A stretch of 35,896 nucleotides of DNA from a bacterium (GTDB lineage Bacteria > Vulcanimicrobiota > Vulcanimicrobiia > Vulcanimicrobiales > Vulcanimicrobiaceae): NCBI GenBank assembly GCA_021805775.1, contig JAJZED010000008.1, positions 1-35,896 on the forward strand. The letters are read 5' to 3'. Shown piece after piece: positions 25,647 through 35,000 of the stretch. Below the pieces are notes generated by a model, which was given only the letters and a program-made list of their open reading frames with translations, had not been told where the DNA came from and searched no databases. Every line of letters starts with the position of its first letter. Within the stretch, counting starts at the first letter, position 1. Both the position numbers and the translations under genes were made by a program.

Positions 25647-26544
25647 CGTGCGCCTCCATAGCCGTAAACGCTTTGCTGGTCAATGCGTGTCCGAGTTCGC
25701 GCGCGATGAAACGAGAGGCAGCGCGAACCCGTTGAAGATCGACGCCGGTTTCAATGCCCATCGAAGCGAGAAGATAGAGCAGATCTTCGGTGCCGAGATT
25801 TCCCGTCGCACCCGGGGCGTACGGGCAGCCGCCGAGGCCGCCGCAGCTGGAATCGAAAATCGAAATGCCGCAGCCGAGCGCGGCGTAAACGTTTGCGAGT
25901 GCGGTTCCGCGCGTGTCGTGGAAGTGCATCGCCAACTGCTCGAGCGGAATCCGATCGGCGAGCAGCGGAACGAGCTCCTCGACTTGGCTGGGAACGCCGA
26001 CCCCGATCGTATCGCCGATCGAAAGTTCATCGCAGCCGAGTTCCAGCAGTGCAACCGCGACCTCCACGACCTTTTGCGGCCTCACTTCGTCGCCGAACGG
26101 CGAGCCGAATGCCGTCGAAACGTAACCGCGCACCCGCAGCCCATCGGCCTTGGCATTGCGAACGACTTCACGGAATGTGGCGATCGATTCGGCGATGCTC
26201 ATGCGGATGTTCCGTTCCGTGAATCGTTCGGAGGCGGCGGTAAACACCGCGATCTCGCGCACGTCGACCGAACGCGCGCGTTCGTATCCGCGCATGTTGG
26301 GCACGAGCGCGGGGTAGCGAACGCCGGGGCGTTTGGCTATTGCGGCATAGACCTCGGCGCCGTCGGCGAGTTGAGGAATCGCCTTCGGACTGACAAACGA
26401 CGTGGCTTCGATAATCGGTAGCCCGCTCTCGGAGAGCAGATCGACGAACGCTATTTTGGTCGCGGTCGCAACGGTCTCCGGCTCGTTCTGTAAGCCGTCG
26501 CGCGGGCCCATCTCGGCAATGGTGACGCGTTTGGGCCGCTTCAT
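25627..26544 (-). CDS. liuE: Hydroxymethylglutaryl-CoA lyase
   Basis: 305 residues, a DRE-TIM metallolyase. It splits HMG-CoA into acetyl-CoA and acetoacetate, the last step of leucine degradation. Seen: GPRDGLQNE (13-21) with the Arg-Asp pair, the DTIGVG strand, the metal-binding HFHDTRG, and the cysteine-bearing loop GGLGGCPYAPGATGN. The length is normal. The start ATG follows the liuD stop directly (TAGATG), indicating tight coupling. It overlaps the following amidohydrolase gene. Confidence 0.94.
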   Translation of the reverse strand: MKRPKRVTIAEMGPRDGLQNEPETVATATKIAFVDLLSESGLPIIEATSFVSPKAIPQLADGAEVYAAIAKRPGVRYPALVPNMRGYERARSVDVREIAVFTAASERFTERNIRMSIAESIATFREVVRNAKADGLRVRGYVSTAFGSPFGDEVRPQKVVEVAVALLELGCDELSIGDTIGVGVPSQVEELVPLLADRIPLEQLAMHFHDTRGTALANVYAALGCGISIFDSSCGGLGGCPYAPGATGNLGTEDLLYLLASMGIETGVDLQRVRAASRFIARELGHALTSKAFTAMEAHDALLSG

Positions 26545-28476
26545 CTACGCTTCGATCTCCACTAACGTTGCACCGCCGGCGACCGTCGCGCCCTCGCGCG
26601 CGTGGACCGAGGCCACCGTTCCCGCACCGGGGGCTTCGATGCGGTGCTCCATCTTCATCGCTTCGAGAACCACGAGCAAGCTTCGCGCTTCGACGCGGTC
26701 GCCGGGAGCGACGGCGACGCGAAGAATCTTCCCCGGCATCGGTGCGCGAATACTACCGGAGCGTTCGTCGCCGATGCCGCCGGCGCTCTCGACTTGTGGC
26801 GCGGGTGCGAGCCCTACTTCGTATTCGATCCCTTCCCACAAAATTGCATAGCCTCGGTCGTGATGGCGCACGCGCCCGCGCGCTTCGATCTCTCCGACTG
26901 CGGCGTGCATGGTCGCGCCGTTCCCCAGCGTTCGCAGCGGCCCCGATAGGTCGCCGTGCACGATGACGCCGTCGGCAGTGCGGTCGATGCGCAACGTTGC
27001 TCGCGCGTCGTCGTGCGCGAGAAAGACCGGAATCGCAATACCGGCGATCCGCCACGGCAGTGCGCCGTCGCGCAGCAGCGCCGCCAATGCGAGAATTTGT
27101 ACCTCGCGGGGAAACGCGGTCCGTGCGAAGCGGGCCTCATCGAGCCGTTGCGCGAGAAAACTCGTGGTCGTATCCCCGCGCATGAAGGCTTCATCTTGGG
27201 CGATCCAGCGTAGCAGCGGTAAATTCGTTCGCAGGCCGCCGATCTGTGTGCGATCGAGCGCGTGCTGCAGACGACGCACCGCTTCATCGCGCGTCGGTGC
27301 CGCGACGATGAGTTTCGCCAGCAACGAATCGTAATAGAGCGTTACCTCGCTGCCAAGCGCAACGCCGCTATCGACGCGCGCCTCCCAGGGGTGCGGCACC
27401 TCCCAACGATCGATGTGCCCGGTCGATGGGAGCATCTGCATCGATGGGTCTTCGGCGCAAATGCGCACCTCGATCGCCGCGCCGCGTGGTTGAATCTGTT
27501 CCTGCGAAAACGGCAACCGCTCCCCCGATGCGACGCGGAGTTGCCATTCTACGAGATCGAGCCCGTACACAAATTCGGTAACCGGGTGCTCCACCTGTAG
27601 GCGCGCGTTCATTTCGAGAAAGTAAAACGACTCATCCGCGTCGAGCATAAACTCGGCCGTGCCGGCGTTGCTGTAGCCGACGCTGCGCGCGGCGCGGAGC
27701 GCGGCCTCGCCCATTCGCGTTCGCAACTCCGGCGAGACGACGGTGCTCGGCGCTTCTTCGAGCACCTTTTGATGGCGGCGCTGGATCGAACATTCGCGCT
27801 CGCCGAAATAGACCAAGTTACCGAAGGAATCCCCGAGAATTTGAAATTCGATATGGCGCGGCGAACGGAGATAGCGTTCGAGCAGAACGTTTTCGTCACC
27901 GAAGGCAGCGAGCGCTTCGCGTTTTGCTGCGTCGAGGGCTTCGTCGAAGTCGGCGAGCGACTCGACGACGCGCATTCCGCGCCCACCGCCGCCCGCGCTC
28001 GCCTTAATGAGCAGCGGAAAACCAACCTCTTGCGCTCGCTCGCGCAACGTCACAAGATCCTGTTCGGCGCCGTCATAGCCGGGTATTACCGGTACGTCGG
28101 CGGCACGCGCTTTGTGTTTTGCTTCGATTTTGCTGCCCATCGCCGCCATCGCTTCGGGGCTGGGACCTACGAAAATAAGCCCGGCATCGCGGACCGCGCG
28201 CGCGAAATCGGCGCGCTCGGAGAGAAAGCCGTAACCGGGATGAATGGCATCGGCCCCCATCGCGCGCGCGGCGGAAAGCACGGCTTCGACGTTTAGGTAC
28301 GATTCGCGGGCGAGCGCGGGGCCGATGCAGCGCGCCTCGTCCATCGCGCGGACATGGCAGGCTCGTTCGTCGGCGGTCGAATAGATGCCGAGCGCAGCGA
28401 TGCCCATTTCATGCGCGGTCCGTGCGACTCGGATAGCAATTTCGCCGCGATTGGCGATGAGAAGGCGACGAATCAT
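26545..28476 (-). CDS. liuD: Methylcrotonyl-CoA carboxylase biotin-carrying subunit (alpha)
   Basis: 643 residues. A biotin carboxylase domain (about 1-445: IANRGEIAIR at the N-terminus, ATP-grasp glycine loop ASAGGGGRGM at 159-168) is followed by a connecting domain and a C-terminal biotinyl domain with EAMKMEH, biotinylated at Lys608. It carboxylates biotin for transfer to 3-methylcrotonyl-CoA. Propionyl- and acetyl-CoA carboxylase alpha subunits are similar. The assignment to leucine breakdown comes from its place between liuC and liuE. The partner beta subunit (liuB) is not in the window. It overlaps liuC by ATGA. Confidence 0.9.
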   Translation of the reverse strand: MIRRLLIANRGEIAIRVARTAHEMGIAALGIYSTADERACHVRAMDEARCIGPALARESYLNVEAVLSAARAMGADAIHPGYGFLSERADFARAVRDAGLIFVGPSPEAMAAMGSKIEAKHKARAADVPVIPGYDGAEQDLVTLRERAQEVGFPLLIKASAGGGGRGMRVVESLADFDEALDAAKREALAAFGDENVLLERYLRSPRHIEFQILGDSFGNLVYFGERECSIQRRHQKVLEEAPSTVVSPELRTRMGEAALRAARSVGYSNAGTAEFMLDADESFYFLEMNARLQVEHPVTEFVYGLDLVEWQLRVASGERLPFSQEQIQPRGAAIEVRICAEDPSMQMLPSTGHIDRWEVPHPWEARVDSGVALGSEVTLYYDSLLAKLIVAAPTRDEAVRRLQHALDRTQIGGLRTNLPLLRWIAQDEAFMRGDTTTSFLAQRLDEARFARTAFPREVQILALAALLRDGALPWRIAGIAIPVFLAHDDARATLRIDRTADGVIVHGDLSGPLRTLGNGATMHAAVGEIEARGRVRHHDRGYAILWEGIEYEVGLAPAPQVESAGGIGDERSGSIRAPMPGKILRVAVAPGDRVEARSLLVVLEAMKMEHRIEAPGAGTVASVHAREGATVAGGATLVEIEA

Positions 28477-29255
28477 CGTGAAAAAGTCGGCGTCCGGCGT
28501 TCGAGAAATGCGCGCAACCCCTCTTGCCCTTCCGGGGAGGTGCGTTGCGCGGCGATCGCTTCGGCGGTCAGCGCGAGCGTTGCGTCGTAACTGCTCTCGA
28601 TGACGCGTGGGATCAGCGCCTTTGCCGCTGCGGTTGCAGCAGGCGACGCACTGAAGAGTTCGCGCAGCGTTTCGTCTATGGCATCGTCGAGGTGCGAGGC
28701 GCGCACGACTCGATGCACCAAACCGATCGCCGCAGCTCGCTGCGCATCGAAGCGCTCGCCGGTAAGAAAGAGTGCGCGCGCGTGGCTACGTCCGATCTTG
28801 GCGAGAACGAACGGGGATATCACCGCCGGAATGATGCCGAGCTTTACTTCGGTGAATCCGAAAACGGCGTCATCGGCCGCAATAACGATGTCGCAGACCG
28901 CCGCGAGCCCCGCTCCGCCGCCGAGCGCTGCGCCGTGAACGGCGGCAACCGTCGGCTTGCTGCAGCGGTCGATCGCACGAAACATCTCGCTCATCGCGCG
29001 GGCATCGGCGACGTTTTCCTCGCGGGTGAGATCGAGCGATGCGCGCATCCACGAGATGTCGGCGCCTCCGCAAAAAACCGGTCCCTCCCCTGTCAGCAAT
29101 ACGGCGCGCGTGCTGTCATCGTTATTAAAACGCTCGAAGGTCTCGCGCAACGCATCGATCATCTCGGTGTTGAATGCGTTACGGACCTTTGGCCGAGCGA
29201 GCGTGACGCGCGCGACGCCGTCGGCGAGCGCGACGCGAAGAGGTGCTTCTTTCAT
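28473..29255 (-). CDS. liuC: Enoyl-CoA hydratase family, probable methylglutaconyl-CoA hydratase
   Basis: 260 residues, crotonase fold. Oxyanion-hole segments are FCGGADISWM (61-70) and HGAALGGGAGLAAVCD (107-122). Catalytic Glu136 lies in FGFTEVKLGIIPAVISPF, a string typical of LiuC-type enzymes. Gly116 stands where two-glutamate crotonases have a second Glu. It hydrates 3-methylglutaconyl-CoA to HMG-CoA, the step between LiuD/B and LiuE. It is the first gene of the operon. The start has GAGGGG upstream, and the 40-bp gap to the divergent cytochrome gene must hold both promoters. The isovaleryl-CoA dehydrogenase gene liuA is not here. Confidence 0.88.
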   Translation of the reverse strand: MKEAPLRVALADGVARVTLARPKVRNAFNTEMIDALRETFERFNNDDSTRAVLLTGEGPVFCGGADISWMRASLDLTREENVADARAMSEMFRAIDRCSKPTVAAVHGAALGGGAGLAAVCDIVIAADDAVFGFTEVKLGIIPAVISPFVLAKIGRSHARALFLTGERFDAQRAAAIGLVHRVVRASHLDDAIDETLRELFSASPAATAAAKALIPRVIESSYDATLALTAEAIAAQRTSPEGQEGLRAFLERRTPTFSR

Positions 29256-29295
29256 ACCCCGCCCCTCTTCTCGCCGCCATCCAAAGGCGCCTTGA

Positions 29296-30111
29296 ATGCG
29301 TTATAGTTGCATCGTGCAGAGACTCGTGTACCGCTATGCCTTGCTGACGCGGCTCGCCCATTGGTTTGGGGCGCTCGCCGTTGCGGTCCTGATTTCGAGC
29401 GGGCTACAGATTTTCAACGCGGCGCCCTACCTCGACGCCGCGGATCGCAGCACCCCGGCACGCCGGGTGCTCTCCATCGATTCTCCCGCCGACGGCGTCG
29501 GCCGGACGACGATTTTCGGCCGCTCCTTCACCACGACCGGCGTCCTCGGGTGGGGGAGCGACGGTACCGGCGGCGAGGGGGCGCGAGCGTTCCCCGGCTG
29601 GCTCACGATCCCGGCCTACCAGGATCTCGCCGACGGCCGCCGGTGGCACTTTTTCTTCGCCTGGGTCGCGAGCTTCGCGTGGATTGCATGGCTGCTTTCC
29701 AGTGCGGTGAAAGGGAATCTCGGAGAGATGCTTCTGCGTCCGAGCGATCTGCGCAAACTTTGGCCGATGCAGGCGTACTATCTGCGATTGCGGCGCGAGC
29801 CGCCGCCGCACGGCACCTATAATCCGCTGCAAAAAGCCGCCTATACGTTCGTGCTTTTCGTACTCGCGCCGCTTATCGTTTTAACGGGCCTCGCGCTCTC
29901 TCCGGGAATCGATGCTATCGCCCATCCGTTGACCGTCCTTTTCGGCGGCCGTCAATTTGCGCGGCTCTGGCACTTCGTAGGGATGCTGCTCTTTGTCGGC
30001 TTCGCGCTCGTTCATATCTTTCAAGTCGTCGCGCAAGGTTTTTTCAATCAAATGCGCTCGATGATCTCCGGCTGGTATCGTTTGCGCGAAAATGAAAGCG
30101 TGGGGCCATGA
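29296..30111 (+). CDS. Cytochrome b561-type membrane subunit
   Basis: 271 residues with about four to five transmembrane helices, of the cytochrome b561 / Ni-hydrogenase cytochrome b type. Likely haem-ligand histidines lie in LTRLAHWFGAL (His22), GRRWHFFFAW and LWHFVGMLLF, with a further one in ALVHIFQVV. It probably anchors the following molybdoenzyme to the membrane and exchanges electrons with the quinone pool, as in YedYZ-like or thiosulfate-reductase-like pairs. AAAGG eight bases upstream supports ATG 29296. A GTG at 29314 is possible. It overlaps the next gene by ATGA. Confidence 0.85.
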   Translation: MRYSCIVQRLVYRYALLTRLAHWFGALAVAVLISSGLQIFNAAPYLDAADRSTPARRVLSIDSPADGVGRTTIFGRSFTTTGVLGWGSDGTGGEGARAFPGWLTIPAYQDLADGRRWHFFFAWVASFAWIAWLLSSAVKGNLGEMLLRPSDLRKLWPMQAYYLRLRREPPPHGTYNPLQKAAYTFVLFVLAPLIVLTGLALSPGIDAIAHPLTVLFGGRQFARLWHFVGMLLFVGFALVHIFQVVAQGFFNQMRSMISGWYRLRENESVGP

Positions 30112-30851
30112 AGCGGCGCCTCTTTATCGCATCGTCGATTGCCGCCGCCCTCGCCGGATGCGCGCCGATCGGAACGGCGCTCAACGATAATCCGGGCTTC
30201 CATCACTTTCTGGGCCTCGAGGGTTCGCTCGATGCAGCGTTGATGGGAAACCTTCCCGGGCTTGCGCGAGAATACTCGCTCGCCGATATCAGCAAGCATT
30301 TCCCCGTTGATAGTCTGCCGACGCCGATGACGTCGACCTACCGAAGCCTTCTCGAACATGATTTTCGGAACTATACGTTGAGCGTCGTCGGTGCGGTCGA
30401 ACGACCGCTGCGCCTGTCGCTCGCGCAACTGCAACGCATGCCGCAGCAGCGCCAGATCACGCGGCACGATTGCGTCGAAGGCTGGAGCGCGATCGGCGCG
30501 TGGACCGGGGTGCCGTTACGCCGCATCTTGCAGCTAGCGCGGCCGCGCCGCGAGGCTCGCTACGCAATTTTCCGCTGCATGGATAGCGACGACCAAGGGA
30601 TGCCCTATTACGAAAGCCTCGATATGGCGCAAGCCTACCAGCCGCAAACCCTTCTCGCCCTGCAACTTAACGGAGAGCCGATCCGTCCCGATCACGGTGC
30701 CCCCGTCCGTCTGCGCGTGCCGACCCAACTTGGGTATAAGAGTGCAAAATGGGTTCGCGAGATCGAAGTGCTTGGTTCGTTCACGCATCTCTACGGCGGG
30801 AAGGGCGGATACTGGGAGGACCAAGGTTACGAGTGGTACGCCGGGATCTAA
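30108..30851 (+). CDS. Sulfite-oxidase-fold molybdopterin oxidoreductase (lipoprotein)
   Basis: 247 residues. An N-terminal signal with twin arginine (MKRRLFIASS) runs into a lipobox ALAGC (Cys18), so it is probably exported and membrane-tethered. The oxidoreductase molybdopterin-binding domain starts near residue 85. Cys122 in HDCVEGWSAIG is the expected molybdenum ligand, and the strings APVRLRVPTQLGYKSAKWV and GYWEDQGYEWYAG close the domain as in the YedY/SUOX family. It lacks the C-terminal dimerisation domain of eukaryotic sulfite oxidase. With the cytochrome b it forms a two-gene unit. The substrate (sulfite, S- or N-oxide) cannot be told. A terminator follows at 30932. Confidence 0.9.
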   Translation: MKRRLFIASSIAAALAGCAPIGTALNDNPGFHHFLGLEGSLDAALMGNLPGLAREYSLADISKHFPVDSLPTPMTSTYRSLLEHDFRNYTLSVVGAVERPLRLSLAQLQRMPQQRQITRHDCVEGWSAIGAWTGVPLRRILQLARPRREARYAIFRCMDSDDQGMPYYESLDMAQAYQPQTLLALQLNGEPIRPDHGAPVRLRVPTQLGYKSAKWVREIEVLGSFTHLYGGKGGYWEDQGYEWYAGI

Positions 30852-31291
30852 CCTCCACTCGGGCGAGCGCGTGCGAACTGCCTACGCGCCGCTCGCCGAC
30901 CCCAGCACGCAACGCTATGTCGCCGTTCTCGGGGCGAAGAAAGCGCCCTGATTTTTTCGGTCCCCGTCCCATAAAACCCGATATCGAAATCGTCGGGTGA
31001 GTTCGCCGCATAGATGCTGTGAAAGAACGGATCTTCGTTGGGGAAGCGGACGCTGCTTCCGACCGGAATCACGAAGATGTCGGGAACGAATGCTTTATCT
31101 CGATTACGCATGATTGCATCGACCGGCGGTGCTTGCTTCGTATCGGGTATTCACGCGGCGACAAGCGTATCGCCATGCAGCAGCAATGTCGCGCCCGCCG
31201 ATGCCGGTGCGGCCGCCGCAGAGCCTGCCGCCGGAAAGCATAGGAAGGTCGCGATAAATGCGAAAGCACGAAATGCATGTGGCACCGACAT
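30848..31291 (-). pseudogene. Broken cupredoxin (plastocyanin-like) gene
   Basis: From ATG 31291 the frame encodes a clear signal peptide (MSVPHAFRAFAFIATFLC then AAGSAAAAPA) and 46 codons. It hits an in-frame TGA at 31151-31153. The same frame then resumes at once with a cupredoxin core, KAFVPDIFVIPVGSSVRFPN and EDPFFHSIY, where the His is the usual first copper ligand, and continues to DFDIGFYGTG. After that the similarity stops. The C-x-H-x4-M copper loop that should follow is absent in all three frames, and the plus-strand terminator at 30932-30957 occupies that place. So the gene has a nonsense codon and has lost its 3' end. The recognisable remnant is about 30958-31291. It overlaps the divergent gene at 31277 by 15 bp. 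Confidence 0.75.
30932..30957 (+). terminator. Rho-independent terminator of the cytochrome b / molybdoenzyme operon
   Basis: GGGCG (30932-30936) and CGCCC (30944-30948) form a stem around AAGAAAG, followed by TGATTTTTT. It lies 80 bp past the stop of the molybdoenzyme gene. It falls where the C-terminal end of the opposing cupredoxin gene would have been. Confidence 0.75.
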
Positions 31292-31978
31292 CGTGTGAAA
31301 CTTCGCCTCCTCCTCGCGCTTTCGTTGCTCGGCCTTGCTCCGTCGTCGATTGCGCTCGCCGCAGCGACGAAGGCTGCCGCTCGGCAAACGGTGGCGAGTC
31401 GCCGGGTCGATTTTGCGGGGCCGGGGCGCGGCACGTGGTTGGCAAGAGTGACGACCGAGCTACTCGGTCGAGATGACGCGCGGAGCTTCAAACAATGGCG
31501 AATCGAGATCGAGCGCCCACGGAGCCTCGGAGCGGGATTCGTCTATCGAACTCCGGGCACCGATACGCTGCTCGATCGCGTCGAGAAGGCGAGTGGAGCG
31601 AACCTCTGGTTCCCCAATCAGGAGGCGCAGTTGCTCGGCGACGGGCGCTTCCTTCCGGGCGAACGGCGCCAACTCGTCGTTCGCGTCTATCAGTCCGGCG
31701 CGGATTGTGGATCGGTGACCGTCGCTCTGCTGGGACTCCGGGGAAAGGCGGGGAGCGTCGGCCGACTGTTGAGCGTTGAGAACGCATGCTCGCTCGACGT
31801 GAAGATTCTCCGCGGCGCGAAGGGGGACGAATTGCTTCTCTCGGGCCCGTACTATGCGGAGAATGCGGCGCTCTGCTGCCCGACGAAGGCGCACGCCGAG
31901 GCCCGCTTGAGCTATCGAGGCGGACGCTGGATCGAACGGCCGCAGCTCTTTAAGATCGTGCCTCTCTCGGGGCAGTAA
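31277..31978 (+). CDS. Secreted protein of LppP/LprE-like type
   Basis: 233 residues from ATG 31277 (a GTG at 31295 would also keep the signal peptide; neither has a strong ribosome-binding site). A signal peptide (VKLRLLLALSLLGLAPSSIALAA) is followed by a mature domain with no transmembrane segment. The C-terminal string YYAENAALCCPTKAHAEARLSY with its adjacent cysteines resembles the end of LppP/LprE-type secreted proteins; two more cysteines (ADCGS and ENACS) could pair with them. Function unknown. It lies upstream of the GGDEF gene with a 29-bp gap and may be co-transcribed with it. Confidence 0.72.
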   Translation: MWHRHRVKLRLLLALSLLGLAPSSIALAAATKAAARQTVASRRVDFAGPGRGTWLARVTTELLGRDDARSFKQWRIEIERPRSLGAGFVYRTPGTDTLLDRVEKASGANLWFPNQEAQLLGDGRFLPGERRQLVVRVYQSGADCGSVTVALLGLRGKAGSVGRLLSVENACSLDVKILRGAKGDELLLSGPYYAENAALCCPTKAHAEARLSYRGGRWIERPQLFKIVPLSGQ

Positions 31979-32007
31979 AAAGGAACGCCGTAGGGGAAGG
32001 CTCCCTT

Positions 32008-35000
32008 ATGGACGGGCCTTCGCAGCCCGAACGTGCCCAGCAGCGACAACGGCGAGACCGCGATCTCGTCAAAGGCGCGGCCCTCCTGCTTTCTACCGAC
32101 CGACCGCTTCCCGATCTTTACGACGAATTCGTTTCACTGCTCGCACAGTTCGTCGATGCCTCGATCGTTCTCATCCTCGCGCCGGAGCGAGGAGCTTTGC
32201 AGTGCGTCTACGCCTATCTCGACGGGATCGGCGGCATTCCCGATAACCCCGGCGTTCCGCACGAGAGCACCAGCGCTCGTGTCTTTCGCGATGCCGACGC
32301 TCGCCTCTACGGGCGCGCTCGCGAGTGGAACGCCACGAACTATCTTCGCCTTGGCGAGCGCATTCGCGAGCCTGAATCGGCGATCTTCGTCCCCATACTC
32401 TTCGGCGGGCGAAGCATCGGCGTTCTCTCCGTTCAATCCACGCAACCCGATGCCTACGATGCCGACGATCTCGCGTTGCTCGAGACTTGCGCACTTTATC
32501 TTGGGGCGCGCATGCACAGCGATCTCGGCCGCCGCGATGCCGAGCGTTTCGAACGCCTCGCGCATGTCGACGAACTCACTGCAATTCCGAACCGGCGCAA
32601 TTTCGAAGAATGTTTCGAACGCGAAGCAACGCGCGCTCGTCGCATCGGCCGTCGACTCGCACTGTTGATGATCGACGTCGATCTCTTCAAGGAATTTAAC
32701 GATCGTTACGGCCATATCGCCGGCGATGCATGTTTGCAGCAAATCGCCGCGACGATCTCGCAGACGTTAAGGCGACCGACCGACCTCGTCGCTCGGTACG
32801 GGGGTGAGGAGTTCGTCGTCTTGCTTCCCGAGACCGAACTCTCCGGAGCGCTAGGGGTAGCCGAACTTATACGCGCATCGATCTCTGCTCTCGGCATTCC
32901 ACATGGCGGTTCGACCTTGGGGACGGTGTCGGTGAGCATCGGTTGTGCAAGCGGCACGCCGCGGGGAAACTCCGAACGCCAACAACTCATTGAAGCGGCC
33001 GACGCGGCGCTCTACCGTGCCAAACATGCCGGACGAAATCGCGTTGCGGCGGATCACCCCATAAACGTCGGCCCCTCGGTGGAGCGCCGGAGCGCGTTCG
33101 ACGGCGTTCCGACTTTCGCCGGGCGCTTTATCGAACGCTCGGAGGAAATTCGACGTCTCACCGTGGCAATCGAGCGCAGTGCCCTCGTGACATTGATCGG
33201 GAGCGCCGGAATAGGAAAAACTCGCACGGCCATCGAGGTCGTCGCTCGTCTGCTGCATCGCTTTCCCGACGGCGCGTGGTTCGTCGATCTCGCTGGGTGC
33301 GTCGACGAACGCGATGCCGAGGCTGCAATCGTGGAAGGGCTCGCTCCATTGGTGCGGCCGGGTTCCAATATGCGCGAATGCGTTCGCGCCTTTCAACGCG
33401 CGCGAGGTTTGCTGTTGCTCGATGCCTGTGACGCCGGCCTGCGAGCGGTTGGCGCGTGCATCGATCGGCTTCTCGAAGGAGCGCCCGAAATGCGCATCGT
33501 TGCAACCGCGCGTACGGCGTTCGGTGTGCTTGGTGAAGCGCCGCTCCGACTCGACCGGCTCGACTCTCGCGAGAGCGAACAATTGTTTTCGGTGCGTTTT
33601 GAAGAGTCGGCACGCGAACCGCTCGATGCGGTCTTGCTCGAGGCGCAAGTCCCGTCGTTACACGGCCATCCGCTGGCGATCGAACTCAGTGCAAATTATC
33701 TTAGCTCTCTCCCCACCGAACTTCGCGCTCGCGGAGGCGCCCTTGGCATCGAGAGTGTCGGCAGGCTTCGCGGCCTCGGCACACCCGCTCGTTCCGATCG
33801 AACCTTGGAGCGGGTCTTCAAGCGCAGTTACGCGGCACTCGACGAAGATCGTCGTCGGCTCTTGCGGAGGGTCTCGATGTTCTCGGGGGTTTGGAGCGCA
33901 ACGGCGGCACACGCGCTCTGTCGCAACGAAATACCCGATTTCAGCGCGACGGTCGCCGCGCTCGACGACCTCGTCCATCGAGGGCTTCTGCGTAAGCAAG
34001 CGCACGGCGAACGGACGCGCTATCGCATGATCGATGCTTTGTGCGCCGCGGCCCACGACAGCCTCGCGCGAGCCGGGGAGGTGACGATGGTGGCAATTCG
34101 CTATCGCGAATATTACGAAGAGCTCGCCGCTTCGATGCCGATGCGTTTTCGCGATGAGCCGTCAATGCGTTGGATTGCGCTGCTTAACGACGAATCGGCA
34201 AATATTCGCGCGGTGTTGCGAATGTTGCTCGCCGAAGGAGAATTCGAACGCGCCGCGCTTCTTCTCGACGGCCTGCGCTCGTGGACGTGGGAACGTGGCG
34301 CGCTTCATCTGCGGACCCTCGTGGAACGTCTCGAGGAAGCGGCACCGCGCGTTCGGGCATGCGGCGAACGCGCCGAAGCGGCACTTTCGTTGGCGATCGC
34401 CGGGCTATACGTACGGAACGATCCGGCGCGTACCGCGCGCTACGCTCGCATTGCCTACGATATTTACGAAAAGCTGGGGGACCGGATCCGAGCTTACCAG
34501 GCCCTCAATGCGTTTCTTGCCGGTGAGTTCATGGCGACCGGAACGATAGGCATGGAGTGGGCGTCGATTTTACAAGATGCGATCGCCATCGCCGAAGAGC
34601 ACGGTGAAGCGACGCTTGCCGTCGACCTCATGCATCGGTTGGGTGTCCTCTACGCGCAGCAAATCGATTCGGCATTGCTGGCGAGGGCTATGGAATGTTT
34701 CTCGTCGTGCATCGCTCGGCTCGAAGCAAGCGGCGATCGGGAACGAGCGGCACGGCTCTACGGAAGTAGCGCCGAGGTTGCTTTCCACTCCGGCGACATC
34801 GTCGATGCGATCGCTCGCGTTCGCCGAGCGATCGCCATCTACGAACAAAGCGATGAAATGTGGTTCATCGCCCTGCAATATATGAATCTTACCGTGTATG
34901 CTTCGTTTACGCGCGATTTCGTAACCGCCCGGGTAGCGCTTGCGAAAACTTTCGATTATGCGTTACGATTCGATGATGCGCTCGTGCAGAGCAACGGCTT

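Noticed and set aside
31151-31153. Recoded TGA (selenocysteine) in the cupredoxin gene
   Set aside because: The position lies in the leader-to-domain junction, not at a metal or redox site. No selenocysteine-insertion hairpin was recognised, and the 3' copper loop is missing anyway.
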